Shown here: positions 10,971 through 21,570 of the stretch, piece after piece
Layout: every line of letters begins with the position of its first letter
How positions within the stretch are numbered: position 1 is the first letter of the stretch
Assembly (NCBI RefSeq): GCF_040939455.1
Contig: NC_134107.1
Coordinates: forward strand, 17,671,537 to 17,735,536
Reading direction: 5' to 3'
DNA from: Microcebus murinus
Lineage: Eukaryota; Chordata; Mammalia; Primates; Cheirogaleidae
DNA: 64,000 nt
The notes under the pieces: model-generated
What the model was told of the DNA's origin: nothing
The model's database searches: none
What the model saw: the letters and a program-made list of their open reading frames with translations, nothing else
Program-made: the position numbers and the translations under genes

Positions 10971-13126
10971 TTTTCATTTATTTTTATTTTTAATTTTTTT
11001 TATTCCAGCATATTACTGGGGTGTAAATGTTTAGGTTACATATATTGCCTTTGCCCCACCTAAGTAAGAGCTTCAAGTGTGTCCATCCCCAGACGGTGCT
11101 CACCACACCCATTATGTGTGTACATATCCATCCCCTTTTCCACCCTTCCAACTGCCCAACACCCAATGAATGTTACTGCTAAAAAAAAAAGAACTGGTGC
11201 CTATTCTGCAGAAAATATTCCACAACATCGAGAAGGAAGGAAGCCTCTCCAACACATTTTATGAAATCAATATCACCCTGATATCAAAACCAGGAAAGGA
11301 TGCAATAAAAAAAAGAAAACCACAGACCAATATCCTTTATCACTATAGATGCAAACATTCTGAAGAAAATCCTAGCAAACTGAATTTAGGTGCTTATCAA
11401 AAAAATAATCCATCACAACCAAGTGGGATTCATCCCAGAGATGCAGGGATGGTTCAACATATGCAAATTTATAAATGTAATTCAACACATAAATAGAAGC
11501 AAAAACAAAGACCATAATCCTCTCAATAGATGCAGAAAAAGCATTCAACAAAATTCAATGCCTTTTTATGATAAGAATGCTTAACAAAATAGGCAAAGAT
11601 GGGAGTTACCTAAAAATGGTACTAACCAATGGTACACCAAATCTGCAGCCAATGCCATACTGAATGGAGAAAAATTGAAAGTATTCCCACTTTGAACTGG
11701 AACCAGACGTGCTGGAAGTCCTAGCCAGAGCAATCAGACAAGAGAAGGAAATTAAGGGCTGAGAGCAGAAGAGGTCAAACTATCTTTCTTTGCTGATGAT
11801 ATGGTCTTATATCTAGAAAACCCCAAAGTTTTTGCCATGAGACTACTGGAATTGATAAACAAATTCAGCAAAGTTTCAGGTTGCAAAATCAATGTACAGA
11901 AATCCATAGCATTCCTATATGCCAACAACAGTCAAACTGAGAACCAAATCAAAGACTCAGTACCCTTTACAACAGCAACAAATAAAATGAAATACCTAAG
12001 AGTATATTTAACTAACGAGGTAAAAGACCTCTACAGGGAGAACTACAAAACACCGAGGAAGGCAATAGCAGAAGACATAAAAAGGTGGAAAACCATATAA
12101 TGCTCATGGGTCAGCAGAATCAACATTGTTAAAATGTCTATACTACCCGAAGTGATCTATAGATTCAAATGTAATTGCTGTTAAAATACTGAAATGATTT
12201 TTCACAGATCTAGAAAAAATAATTCTTTGCCTTGTATGGAACCAGAGAAGACCCCATATAGCAAAAGCAATCTTAAGCAAAAAGAACAAATTGGGAGGCA
12301 TAAATTTACCAGAATTCAAGCTATATTATAAGGCTATAATAACTAAAATAGCATGAGATTGGCATAAAAACAGAGACATAGACCAATGGAACAGAATTGA
12401 AAACCCAGATATAAAACCATCCTCATACAGCCATCTAATATTTGACAAAGTAGACAAAAACATACATTGGGGAAAAGAATCCTTATTCAATAAATGGTGC
12501 TGGAAAAACTGGATAGCCACATGTAAAAGACCAAAACAGGATCCCCACCTTTCACCTCTCACAAAAATCAGCTCTCGGTGGATAACGGACTTAAACCTAA
12601 GGTGTGAAACTGTAAGAATTCTAGAAGAAAATGTTGGAAAAACTCTTCTAGACATTGGCCTAGGCAAAGAATTTATGAAGAAGACCCCAAAGGCAATCAC
12701 AGCCACAACAAAAATAAATAAATGGGACCTGATCAAATCAAAAAGCTTCTGCACAGCCAAGGAAACTATCATGAGAGCAAACAGACAACCTACAGAATGG
12801 GAGAAAATATTCACAGGTTACACATCCGATAAGGAACTGATAATTAGAATCTATATAGTATTCAGGAAAATCAGCAAGGAAAAATCAGACAACCCTATCA
12901 AAAACTGGGCAAAGGACATGAACAGAAACTTTTCAAAAGAAGGTTGATTAATGGCCAATAAACATATGAAAAAATGCTCGACATCTCTAATCATCAGGGA
13001 AATGCAAAGCAAAACCACAATGGGATATCATTTATCTCCAGAGAGAATGGCCTTTATGAAAAAGTCCCAAAACAATAAATATTGGCGTGGATGCGTAGAG
13101 ATAGGAACACTCATTTTCTTTTCATT
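10971..13126 (-). mobile_element. 5'-inverted lemur L1 with ORF2 remnant
   Basis: From 10985 to about 11178 the 3' UTR is in antisense, starting with a T-run (the poly-A tail). From about 11180 to 13115 ORF2 reads in sense: the reverse transcriptase with its FADD motif at 11789-11800 and the segment that follows. This is the arrangement of a minus-strand L1 whose 5' part was inverted by twin priming; about the last 400-500 bp of ORF2 are missing at the junction. A candidate 8-bp target duplication 'ttttcatt' lies at 10971-10978 and 13119-13126. ORF2 is broken by several frameshifts. Confidence 0.8.
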
Positions 13127-13649
13127 AATTTTTCTCCTGCTACTTTCACACTAATGCTCTTCACCTTGATTCTTGTACTCTCTCCTCTCTGTTTCTATGT
13201 ATTGTGTTGAAATTCCTTGCTACAAGCTCATGCACATTTCCTAAGAAAAGGTTGAACTTTTTTTTTTTTTTTAATATCAGATCTGAGAGGGGTGGTAGGG
13301 ATGCAGCTGGGTTTGTTCAGAATTGCATTCACCTGACTGTAGAATCAAGACAGGAAGATGATAGAAGAACAAGAGCCTAAGCAGAAAAGGGGGATTTGAA
13401 ACTGGGGGAAAAATTGAAGATTGAAGAAAAAAAGATGCTCATAGAGTAAAAAAAAAAGTCTTTCATGCTTTACAAATTAACCAGGTATTTGCAAATCTTC
13501 TTATTAGTAGTAAAGTACCATTTACCAACTGGTGCTTAGTGAAGGGATGTTTTCAATCCTATGTTTTGAAACCAGTTGGAGAAGTTATATGGTAAACTGT
13601 GAAACCAACAAGAGCAACAAAATAAAAAAAGAAAAGCAATAACTCGGGT

Positions 13650-13775
13650 TTAAATTTCTGTTCTGTCATATATTAATTTTTTGACCTTGGGTTAGTTGTT
13701 TGGTTCCTCTAGCTCTTGGTTTCTTCATCTGTACAATATGAAAGATAACATTTATAATTTAAATATTTAAATGCA
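13650..13775 (+). repeat. MIR SINE fragment
   Basis: Sense MIR core: 'ctcgggtttaaatttctg', 'ttgaccttgggttagttg', 'tcttcatctgtacaatatg'. Intronic, antisense to the desaturase gene. Confidence 0.6.
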
Positions 13776-13861
13776 CTTAAGATTTTGGGAGATATCCTTA
13801 TCAAATATTCAGTGAAAATTTTATTTTTTAAGAATCCAAATATATAGAGATTTGTGGCCAA

Positions 13862-14000
13862 TCCAACCTGATTTCAAAAGGTGGCACTATCACTTGCTGG
13901 CTGTGTGACACATTATTTATCTCCTTGAACACTAATTTTCTCACTTGCAATATGAGAAGGAATAATGGTCAGCGTCCTTATGGGTGGGTCTCAGCAAGGT
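13862..14000 (+). repeat. MIR SINE fragment
   Basis: Sense MIR core: 'cacttgctggctgtgtgaca' then 'ctcacttgcaatatgagaag'. It may be a second insertion next to the MIR at 13650. Confidence 0.5.
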
Positions 14001-14576
14001 GATGCATTTGAATGTGTCCATAAAAGTGGGTTGTATCACATGTATGACACTGAGTGAGCTGCAGGAGGCAAAGAACTCTTAAAGCTCTCAAAGCCTAGAT
14101 AATTGTAGGCTTTCATCATTATTTACAACATTTTGATACCCACTAGATGGATTGCTTTCTTTGTTTTAGACACTGCAATTGTAAGAGTTTTAGAAATTTC
14201 TACTTGGGTGCTGATGTTCGTTTTTTCCCCCAGATTTTACTCACCTCTATGTATCTTTCTTCTTATAAGACAGTGACTCCACTTACAAACAAAGCAAAAC
14301 AAAACACTAACTATAAAACTAAACCCAGAATACACAAATACAGTATTTATTGTCAGTGACTGAGTTAATCCCAAACTGGGTGCAGCTAATAGCCAGACCA
14401 TGAGGCTCAATTTGCTTCCAAATTCTTGCTAGATAGGAATCCTGAAAAATCGGTTTGGGAGGAGATGAGTGATCGTGGAGCCTGAACACGTACTTGAATG
14501 CATTTGGGAAGGCAGCCAAGATCTCAGCCATTCAGCAGCTTGGGGTGGAGGGAAAGAAAGAGAGAGAGTTTCTTAC

Positions 14577-14903
14577 CGTGGCATCTTCCCCGGCATAATG
14601 GGTGAGGACCCGGCGCCCACCTGGATGCCTGTCTGCCCAGCCAGTGACATTGTAAACCTTGCGGTTGATGACCAGCCACTGGTCAGCCTCCTGGTTGTGT
14701 CTCTGGATCTCCCGCCAGGTGTACGTGTTGAGGCTTTTCCTGGGAACTCCCTGCTTCCCATTTGCCTCCTGCTTCACATAGACCTCAGCACCTGCACTTG
14801 CCACTGCTTTCCCGCATTCCTGATGCTCCTCACCCAGGTGTGGCTGACTCCTTCTCACAAGGCTCCCGTTTTGCCCACACTTTTCTTCGAGCTTCATTGT
14901 CAT
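14577..14903 (-). CDS. FADS2B: Front-end fatty acid desaturase, first coding exon (cytochrome b5 domain; FADS2B-like)
   Basis: On the minus strand the frame from 14903 gives 109 residues. Residues 61-109 are the FADS cytochrome b5 half-domain: [19 protein letters not shown], the heme-binding HPGG (residues 93-96) and HYAGEDAT. This 49-residue block has the same length as in FADS2 with no gaps. It ends at a canonical donor ('gccacg|gtaaga', last exon base 14577) in phase 0, matching exon 2 at 2683-2793. The fused b5 domain delivers electrons to the desaturase di-iron centre in the endoplasmic reticulum. Residues 1-60 do not resemble a FADS N-terminus and are longer than usual (about 20). A stop immediately precedes the 14903 ATG. 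A better-looking start (MGSREF, ATG at 14761) is in another frame, so either the exon has a frameshift, the real 5' end is spliced in from elsewhere, or the gene is decaying. The domain call is firm; the start is not. Confidence 0.75.
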
Positions 14904-16290
14904 TCAACTCCTAGGATTTCTGAGTCAACTCCTAAAATTTCTAACCCTTGTCTCTGCTTGCACCATAAAATGATGGCTTTTCTCTCTTTTTACTCCACGG
15001 CAGTATGATCCCTGCACTGAATAATTCTGCTTAGTCAAGTTGTCTCTTCATAGACCTGGTAGTGAGCACCTTCCCAGGCTCTCACTTCTCTGTCTGTCCT
15101 AAATAAATCTTCTCTGCCCTGATGGAGGCTATACCACCTTTCTCTCTTTGCTTCTCCTCTCCCTGCTGTCTGGCCTCCTCTGCAGCATCCTTCTTCACCA
15201 ATAAATGTCCCTTTGTAAAGAGCATGGGCAGGTCACAGTCTGGCCTAATTGTCCAGCCCCGAGGGAGGAGGGACTAAGCTCTGGCTGCTATGATTCTCCA
15301 CCACTGGGTGGAGGTGGGCTGGCTTCACTGGCTCTCTGACTTGCCTCTGAATGGAGATGTTTGGATAAGTTAGTTCAGCATTTGAGCAAAAGCTTTCAAA
15401 ATCTTCAGGATGACACCAATTATTGGTCAATTTGGGAAATGTTTTTTTTTTTTTTTGACAGTTGTTATTTACCCCAAAGGCTTTAAAACTCTTTAAAAGT
15501 TTTTTAAACAAAAGGTTTAGGTTTTATTTTACCAAGATGCAGGTCAACAAAAATCTGTTTTCTCTCTTTTGTTTGCTTTTTGGAAGCTGCCTAATCTGTT
15601 AGTCTGTCTAAAGGTAACAGCAGCTGGCGTTTGCTAGAACACATGATGGCTTTACAAAGCCCTTTCCACATGTTTAATCTGATTTAATCCTTGCATCAAT
15701 CTCCTAAGGGAGGTACTATTATTAATGTTCCATTTTCCAGGTGAGAAAACAAAGGCCGAAGGTCTCAGGTCACATGCCAGAATTCCCTGTGAATGAGAAG
15801 TAAACTGGTGCATGAATCTAGATTTTGTGATTCCAAATCCCAAGCTCTTTCTACTCTGTTTCCCACACCTAAGATATAGACATTTGTAATATTAGTAATA
15901 TTAATAACTTGACTCTGTGGTTTAGAAATAAGGCAGAAAAATGATTCTGGGGTGATAGTGGTGGGGAAGGGTCTTCATTTCAAGGAAAAAGATGCATCAA
16001 ATCATAGAAAAATACTTTCTCATATTTGGGAATCTATAACTAAATAACCAATACTTTAGTCCAAGATTTATGTATAAAGAGATTTAATCCAGTATTATTT
16101 ATAATTGTTAAAAATAAAATATGACCTAAATGTTTAGCAATAATGAATCAGGCTGCATTAATTATGAATATATTGAATATTATATAAATATTAAAAGGGA
16201 AGGTTTTACAGAATTTTTAAGGGCATATGTTCATGTTTGCCATATAACAAAAGAAAAACTAGTCGATAAATTGTAGGTGGCATAAAAGGG
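14904..16290. other. Upstream flank of the desaturase exon
   Basis: No CpG island, obvious TATA-type promoter or further upstream exon was recognised. One diverged MIR lies at about 15640-15830 (listed separately). The rest is ordinary AT-rich sequence with a short T-run near 15440. Confidence 0.4.
15640..15830 (-). repeat. MIR SINE fragment
   Basis: Antisense MIR: 'gggaggtactattattaatg', 'ccattttccaggtgagaaa'. It starts around 'tttacaaagccctttccaca'. Confidence 0.6.
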
Positions 16291-16294
16291 CAAG

Positions 16295-16492
16295 TTTGGG
16301 TTTCTCGTGCTCTCTCTCACCATCTTGCCTTCTGCCACGTGATGACGCAGCATGAAGGCCCTGGCCAGATGTTGGCATTTTGATGTTGGACTTCCCAACC
16401 GCCAGAACTGTGAGCCAATAAATTACTGGTCGTTATAAATTACCCAGTCTCAGGTATTCTGTTACAGCAGCCCTAAAATGGACTAAGATACA
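16295..16492 (+). mobile_element. MaLR (MLT1/MST-type) LTR, 3' part
   Basis: The order 'tgccacgtgatgacgcagca', 'ccgccagaactgtgag', an 'aataaa' polyadenylation signal within 'ccaataaattactgg', 'acccagtctcaggtattctg', 'acagcagccctaa' and a terminal 'gactaagataca' is the 3' half of an ERVL-MaLR long terminal repeat. The terminal CA falls at 16491-16492. The 5' half is missing or too diverged to recognise. Confidence 0.75.
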
Positions 16493-16518
16493 CACTAGGC
16501 AGAGATACTGGTGGGAGG

Positions 16519-16520
16519 GG

Positions 16521-16570
<50 letters not shown>
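16519..16570. repeat. (TG)n microsatellite
   Basis: A TG run of about 50 bp with one 'ttt' interruption; likely length-polymorphic. Confidence 0.9.
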
Positions 16571-16571
<1 letters not shown>

Positions 16572-16973
16572 GGGTGGATAACTAAAGACTTTCACATCTC
16601 TAATATCCAACATGACTAAGATAGCTTTGTCTCCTCTTAACCCTTCATGTGCAAAGTGTTTGAAGACTCTGAAAATATTGGTAACGGGGGCTTTCCTAGC
16701 AAAAGTCCTCAGTACTCTTGGCCTCCCATAAATGTTTCTTTTCAGATTGGATGCAAGTCAGTCAGAATATGGGCATATGTTGGTTGTGTTCGATTTTTCC
16801 CAGACTTAGAGAGGAATGTCCCAGCAGTACAAAGCTGGTCCCTCCTCAGCCATTTCTGTGGTTTCCTCATAATATTCTAACGCTTACTTGCAGACACTTA
16901 AGTCTATGCCTCAACCCCTGTCATGCTTAAGACTGTTACAATTACAAAAAGATGTATGTAAACCAAAGTTGTT

Positions 16974-17214
16974 TTAACCCTTTGCACTCGGATGTTGAGT
17001 GACTCAACACGGTTAGCAAAAATTATAAAGATTAATATTACTCTTTGAATGTATCAATAATTTGAAATATAAAAAAATATAAATATAAATAAATCCAAAT
17101 AAGTTTGTATGAAAAGAAACTCAAGTTTTTTATTCTACTGTAAAATCGGGGGTATTTAAAAAACTAAATCCCCTAAAGGAATCGAGAAAGAAACAAGCAA
17201 GTGTAAAGGGTTAA
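16974..17214. mobile_element. Non-autonomous piggyBac element (MITE)
   Basis: A 233-bp element (16978-17210) is flanked on both sides by TTAA (16974-16977 and 17211-17214), the target duplicated by piggyBac transposases. Its ends form imperfect inverted repeats: 'ccctttgcactcg' on the left and 'ccctttacacttg' (complement of the right end). A perfect 17-bp palindrome, 'tgttgagtgactcaaca', sits just inside the left end (16993-17009). The interior is AT-rich with no coding capacity, so it would have needed transposase in trans. Short piggyBac derivatives are known from mouse lemur; membership of one of those families is likely but not checked by alignment. Confidence 0.85.
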
Positions 17215-17393
17215 GGATAAGATTCTGAGATGTCAGTCCCACAATGAGCTTTCTGAAAAGCTGACATCTTTTTCCAGTGGAAGGTGAATCATTCAGTCAC
17301 TTATTTACAAATCCATCCCTTGATCTTGTATTGCTTGGGTGGCTTCCATGGGCTGCCATTTTGCCTCCTGGCCTTTTCACCATCTTTAAAAAC

Positions 17394-17753
17394 AACTGGG
17401 GCGGGCCGGGCGCGGTGGCTCGTGCCTGTAATCCTAGCACTCTGGGAGGCCGAGACGGACGGATTGCTTGAGGTCAGGAGTTCAAAACCAGCCTGAGCAA
17501 GAGGGAGACCCAGTCTCTACTATAAATAGAAAGAAATTAATTGGCCAACTAATACATATAGAAAAAATTAGCTGGGCATGGTGGCGCATGCCTCTAGTCC
17601 CAGCTACTCGGGAGGCTGAGGCAGCAGGATTGCTCGAGCCCAGGAGTTTGAGGTTGCTGTGAGCTAGGCTGATGCCACGGCACTCACTCTAGCCTGGGTG
17701 ACAAACCGAGACTCTGTCTCAAAAAATAACAACAACAACAAAAAAAAACTGGG
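17394..17753 (+). mobile_element. Strepsirrhine-type dimeric Alu
   Basis: Full-length Alu from 'ggccgggcgcggtggctc' (17404) to an A-rich tail ending about 17746. The left arm ends in 'gagcaagagggagaccc' and the spacer contains 'aaattaattggccaac', which is typical of lemur Alus and absent from human AluJ/S/Y. The right arm ends 'gagactctgtctc'. A short target duplication 'aactggg' lies at 17394-17400 and 17747-17753. Confidence 0.9.
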
Positions 17754-19485
17754 TCTTTTTGACATGATCACTCAATTGTACAACAGAGTAGGGGTCACCA
17801 TGACTCGAATGTGTGCATTGAATGACGTACGACACCCCAGGTGCATCTCATGGCCAGGATACTTTGACCCGCAGCATCCTGTGCCCCGACTTCTGAGCCT
17901 GAAACTGGCCAGACGCATTATAGAAGTTTTTCCTGCCATCAAGGACCTTTTTCTCTTTATGTAACTTATTTACTGGGATTTACTGGGATTCAACCACAGC
18001 AAATGTTCAATGAGTACCTGCAATTGCCAGGTATTGCACCATTACAATAATTTGGTATTCCTAATGGAGGTGGGAAGACAGCCAATGAGCAAGAAAAAGA
18101 AACAAACAAGTATTCTTCTAGTGAAGGAAGTGGGAGAAAAAGTTTCAAAGCGGAAATCTCAGACTGAAGAATCGGGCTCATCTTTTCTTCTCCCGCTGAC
18201 AAGGGCTTGGTTTTTGGACCACAGCCGTGTACCACTTTCAATCTCTCTTCCCCAGACTCCTTGTCTCCTTTTAAATCAATAAGTGAACATTCTCTGGCTC
18301 TGCAATGTTATAAACTGACACAAAAATGTCAAGCTTATGAACAATCCTATAGTAATGCTGTCAAAACCAGAGCATTACTCTTTTAGGTAAAAAAAAAAAA
18401 ATCACTGATAAAGAGATGGTACAAGAGGCTCAGATGCCAGTCTATGCCACTTTTAGGTACTGTAGATCCAAACTCTGCAACGAGCAAAGAAAGATCTTCT
18501 TTGAGGACAGCACAGACAGCAAAGGAACCCTGGTCTTAGCAGTGTCAGAACTGTTCATACCTCTTTTACCGTACTTCCTTCTTAAAAGCTGTGCATCTTT
18601 ATATAAGACACTTGTCCTCTCTGAACCCCAGTATGCTTCTCTGTTCAGTTGGGTATGATACCTAGTCTGCCTATCTTTAAAGGGTTATTGTGAGTCTCAA
18701 AAGAGATAACGGAGATAGACCTATGGTTTTAATGCAGAATTCTGTTATCATCATGATGATTGTGACTTTACAATGAATGCAAAATTTTCCAAGTTTTCCA
18801 TGGGAACTATTTTCATGGATCCACCGTGTCACACAGAGAAAAACATAACCATTCTTTTTAGCTACAGAACCATGTAGAATGTTGGACTGAGCAAAAGGGG
18901 ATTCAGTTCTTCTGTGGGTTTACTATCTATTCATAAAGTGCTTTGATCTTGAGGTCTGACATGCTACAAGTGCATGTGAGTGTGGCTATTATCAGGGGCC
19001 GATCTGCTCGCCAGCTGGGTTCGTTGAACTCAGGGCAAGCCCTTGCTCTGTGTGTGTTAGCTCCTGTTTACACTGCATACCCATTTTTCCCAGGACAACT
19101 GTTTTGAAGTGCTGCTTTATCATTCAACAGAGTTTGTTTGAAAAACATCCCAATTAGCTACTGGTGCCCAGGCTTAAAAGAATCTCATTGTCTCGAGGCA
19201 GACATTCCGGAAAGACTGCTTTAGCTGGCACCCTGACAGCCTGCGGTTGGCTGGTCCTGGTTCTGCCACAGGCAGGATTCAAGTGGGGCAGTACGGCCTT
19301 GTTTTCTCACAGAATCAACACAGTCCTTCACTTTTGTGGTTTCAGCAGCTGCCTTATCTTGCGGGGACAAAAAAGAAACAGAGATCTAGTCCCAGAAACA
19401 CCTGAGACTCTGAGTTCCACTAATCACAAAAGAGATGAGAAAGGCTGGGAATTACATTCTAACATCCAGGAGGGCAGGGACTTTT
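17754..19485. other. No gene recognised; one weak MIR
   Basis: About 18590-18710 follows the sense MIR 3' region ('ctctctgaaccccagtatgc', 'gggttattgtgagtctcaaa'). The rest shows no exon-like frame with homology I recognise and no clear repeat. Confidence 0.4.
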
Positions 19486-19487
19486 CC

Positions 19488-19590
19488 CTGTTATCTCCCT
19501 CACTCTATTTGGGTCTTTAGATTCTGGCATAGGATTAAACCTTCCCTAAATATCTGCTAAATAAATGAATAAATGCACGAATGAATGGCT
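19488..19590 (+). repeat. L2 LINE 3' end
   Basis: 'gagggcagggacttttccct', then 'ctaaataaatgaataaatg': the typical end of L2. Confidence 0.55.
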
Positions 19591-19669
19591 GGGGGGATGG
19601 GACATAGTTCAGTTTCAGGTTTGCCAGTGACCTTTGGCTGGTATCTAAGGTATGCCATTTGTAGAGAGA

Positions 19670-19855
19670 AAGTGAAAAGTGGGGACACTTGTCAAGTATT
19701 TGCCATGCATCTGTCCTGTTTGCTTATCTCATTTTACTTAATTCTCACAATAGAGATATATGATAAGTGTTATCAGTGACATTTCTCACAGAGGGAAAAT
19801 TAGACTCATGATTAAATATCATGCCGGGATTAGACAGCTTAAAAGTGGCTTTAAG
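19670..19855 (-). repeat. MIR SINE fragment
   Basis: Antisense MIR: 'tcattttacttaattctcac', 'acagagggaaaattagac', 'catgccgggattagac'. Diverged. Confidence 0.45.
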
Positions 19856-20743
19856 ATGGCTTCTTAAAATGTTCCTTCTAAAGACTCTCTCATATTCAAG
19901 GAAAATAAATGCATGCCATAGGGGTCATGCTTCAAGTGGCTTCACATCACCGGCTGGTGCAGTTTTACTGTGAAACTTCCTAGCGATTTTGTTTCCTGCT
20001 CAGTAATATCCAGATTAGCCTCCCCTCAATTTTGGGAGATGCTGTAGGTTTACCCTGTGGTTTCATGACACCCTTGGCCACAGTCCCAGGTTTAATGAGC
20101 CTTCTATAATATCATCTGGCCTCCAGGGAGCAGAGGCCACATCTAGAGGTATTGATACACTGTTTCTACGCATGCATTGTGAATGCATGGAGTCAAGTTT
20201 ATGGGCAAATATGATTGCAACATGATGATTTATGGAAACAGACCCTATCCTCACAATTTATGTCTTGATTCTTCTCTACTTTTCCTTGCCTCCTTCACCT
20301 TTCCCCATCCTCTTCTTTTCTTCCCATGTCTCTATTTCTTTCTCTTTTTATCTTCCTTTTTGTGATTACTACAGAGAATAATAAAGTTTCTTTCTTCCCT
20401 ATGTCTCTTCAGGTGAATGGAAAAGTAGCATTGTGTTTCTCAAGATCTTGATGATACTTCCCCTAAATCCATCACACACAGATGGATCTATCCACACACA
20501 GATATGTGTGTGTGTGTGTTTCACAGTGAAGAAGAAAAGTAACTGGCCAGAATAAGTTGCTCCGCAAACAAAACATAGACCTATATTTGAGTGTGAAGAT
20601 AGAAATCCACTATGGTGATTCATCTGGTATGTGAAGAGGGGAGGTTGTGGAGTTTTATTGAAAATATATTTTAAAATATATATAATTGCTATTTTGAATG
20701 CTAGCATTTTTTTTTTACCTCATTTCAGCAGGGTTAAAATACA

Positions 20744-20831
20744 TGTTATACATCTTGTGATTATCATATCAAAACAATTTACCTCTTTGTTATACATCTT
20801 GTGATTATCATATCAAAACAATTTACCTCTT
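20744..20831. repeat. Perfect 44-bp tandem duplication
   Basis: Positions 20744-20787 and 20788-20831 are identical over 44 bp, beginning 'tgttatacatcttgtgatta'. There are no differences, so the event is recent or it is an assembly artefact. It lies in non-coding AT-rich sequence. Confidence 0.95.
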
Positions 20832-21059
20832 ATAAGAATTATAGATGGCAAAATAAACATTCTGATAAAATGGAGCATAAAAGCTGTTGGTGTAAAAGAG
20901 GTGGTCAAATTTTAAAAACACTTGTAAATGATCCGGGTGAGATCTTTACCTAACAATGATCAGTATATCTCTTGATATTAAAGAGAAATAAGACATTTGT
21001 ATTTGCAGAAAGATTTTGAAGTCCATAGTTTACAACCATTAAAGAACTAAGTTATTTAA

Positions 21060-21570
21060 TTTTTTTCCAAATTTTTATTTTTGAAACTCCAAACCTACAG
21101 AAAAGTTGCAAGAATAGGGAAATGAATGCTCATATAACCGTCATTTAGAGTCACAAATTGTCAAAATTTTACATTTGCTTTATTTATTTCACTTTATGTC
21201 TCATGCATGACCCATCTGTCATCTTATATCTGTCATCTGTTTCTATCTATTCATCCTTTTCTTTCCAGCCATCTGCCTATATCCATTCAACCAACCATCC
21301 ATCCATTTTTTTTTTTGCTGATTCATTTGAAAGTTACTTACTGACATTTGCGACACCTCACCACTAAAACTTTAGCATGTATTTTTTTTTTTTTAGCAAA
21401 TATTTAATATCTATGATATTCATTGTGTGGATATCTTGGAGGTTTATCCTCAGGGTAAACTTCTATATGTGAAATTGCTGAGTCAAATGGTGAACACATA
21501 TGTGGTTTTGTTAAATGGCCTTTTGTAGGGTCGTATCATCTGATACTCTTAGTGGCAATGTGCGAGGGTC
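21060..21570 (-). mobile_element. Ancient L1 (L1M) 3' end
   Basis: Antisense L1M pattern: 'ctacagaaaagttgcaagaa', 'tcatttgaaagttacttact', then 'gaaattgctgagtcaaatgg' and 'gtggcaatgtgcgagggtct', which correspond to the 3' UTR and the end of ORF2. Old and fragmented; no coding capacity. Confidence 0.6.

Larger units (their letters stand above)
2794..14576 (-). other. Intron 1 of the desaturase gene, loaded with mobile elements
   Basis: The interval is bounded on the minus strand by 'gtaaga' after exon 1 and 'ttacag' before exon 2. At 11.8 kb it is a plausible size for a FADS first intron. It contains MIR and L2 pieces, a mariner with a nested L1, and a second L1, all listed separately. The stretches 2794-3770, 3981-4990, 5831-7390 and 8246-8583 show no gene or clearly recognisable repeat. 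Confidence 0.7.

Noticed and set aside
12326..12814. A 162-codon minus-strand open frame
   Set aside because: It is the antisense of L1 ORF2, which is stop-poor on that strand because of its A-rich codons.
14469..15008. A 179-codon open frame on the plus strand
   Set aside because: It overlaps the desaturase exon antisense. The minus-strand frame has clear homology and splice sites, and the plus frame has no recognisable domain.
19164..19520. A 118-codon open frame on the plus strand
   Set aside because: No domain, no splice context and no recognisable family; composition looks like chance in a moderately GC-rich stretch that ends in an L2 fragment.
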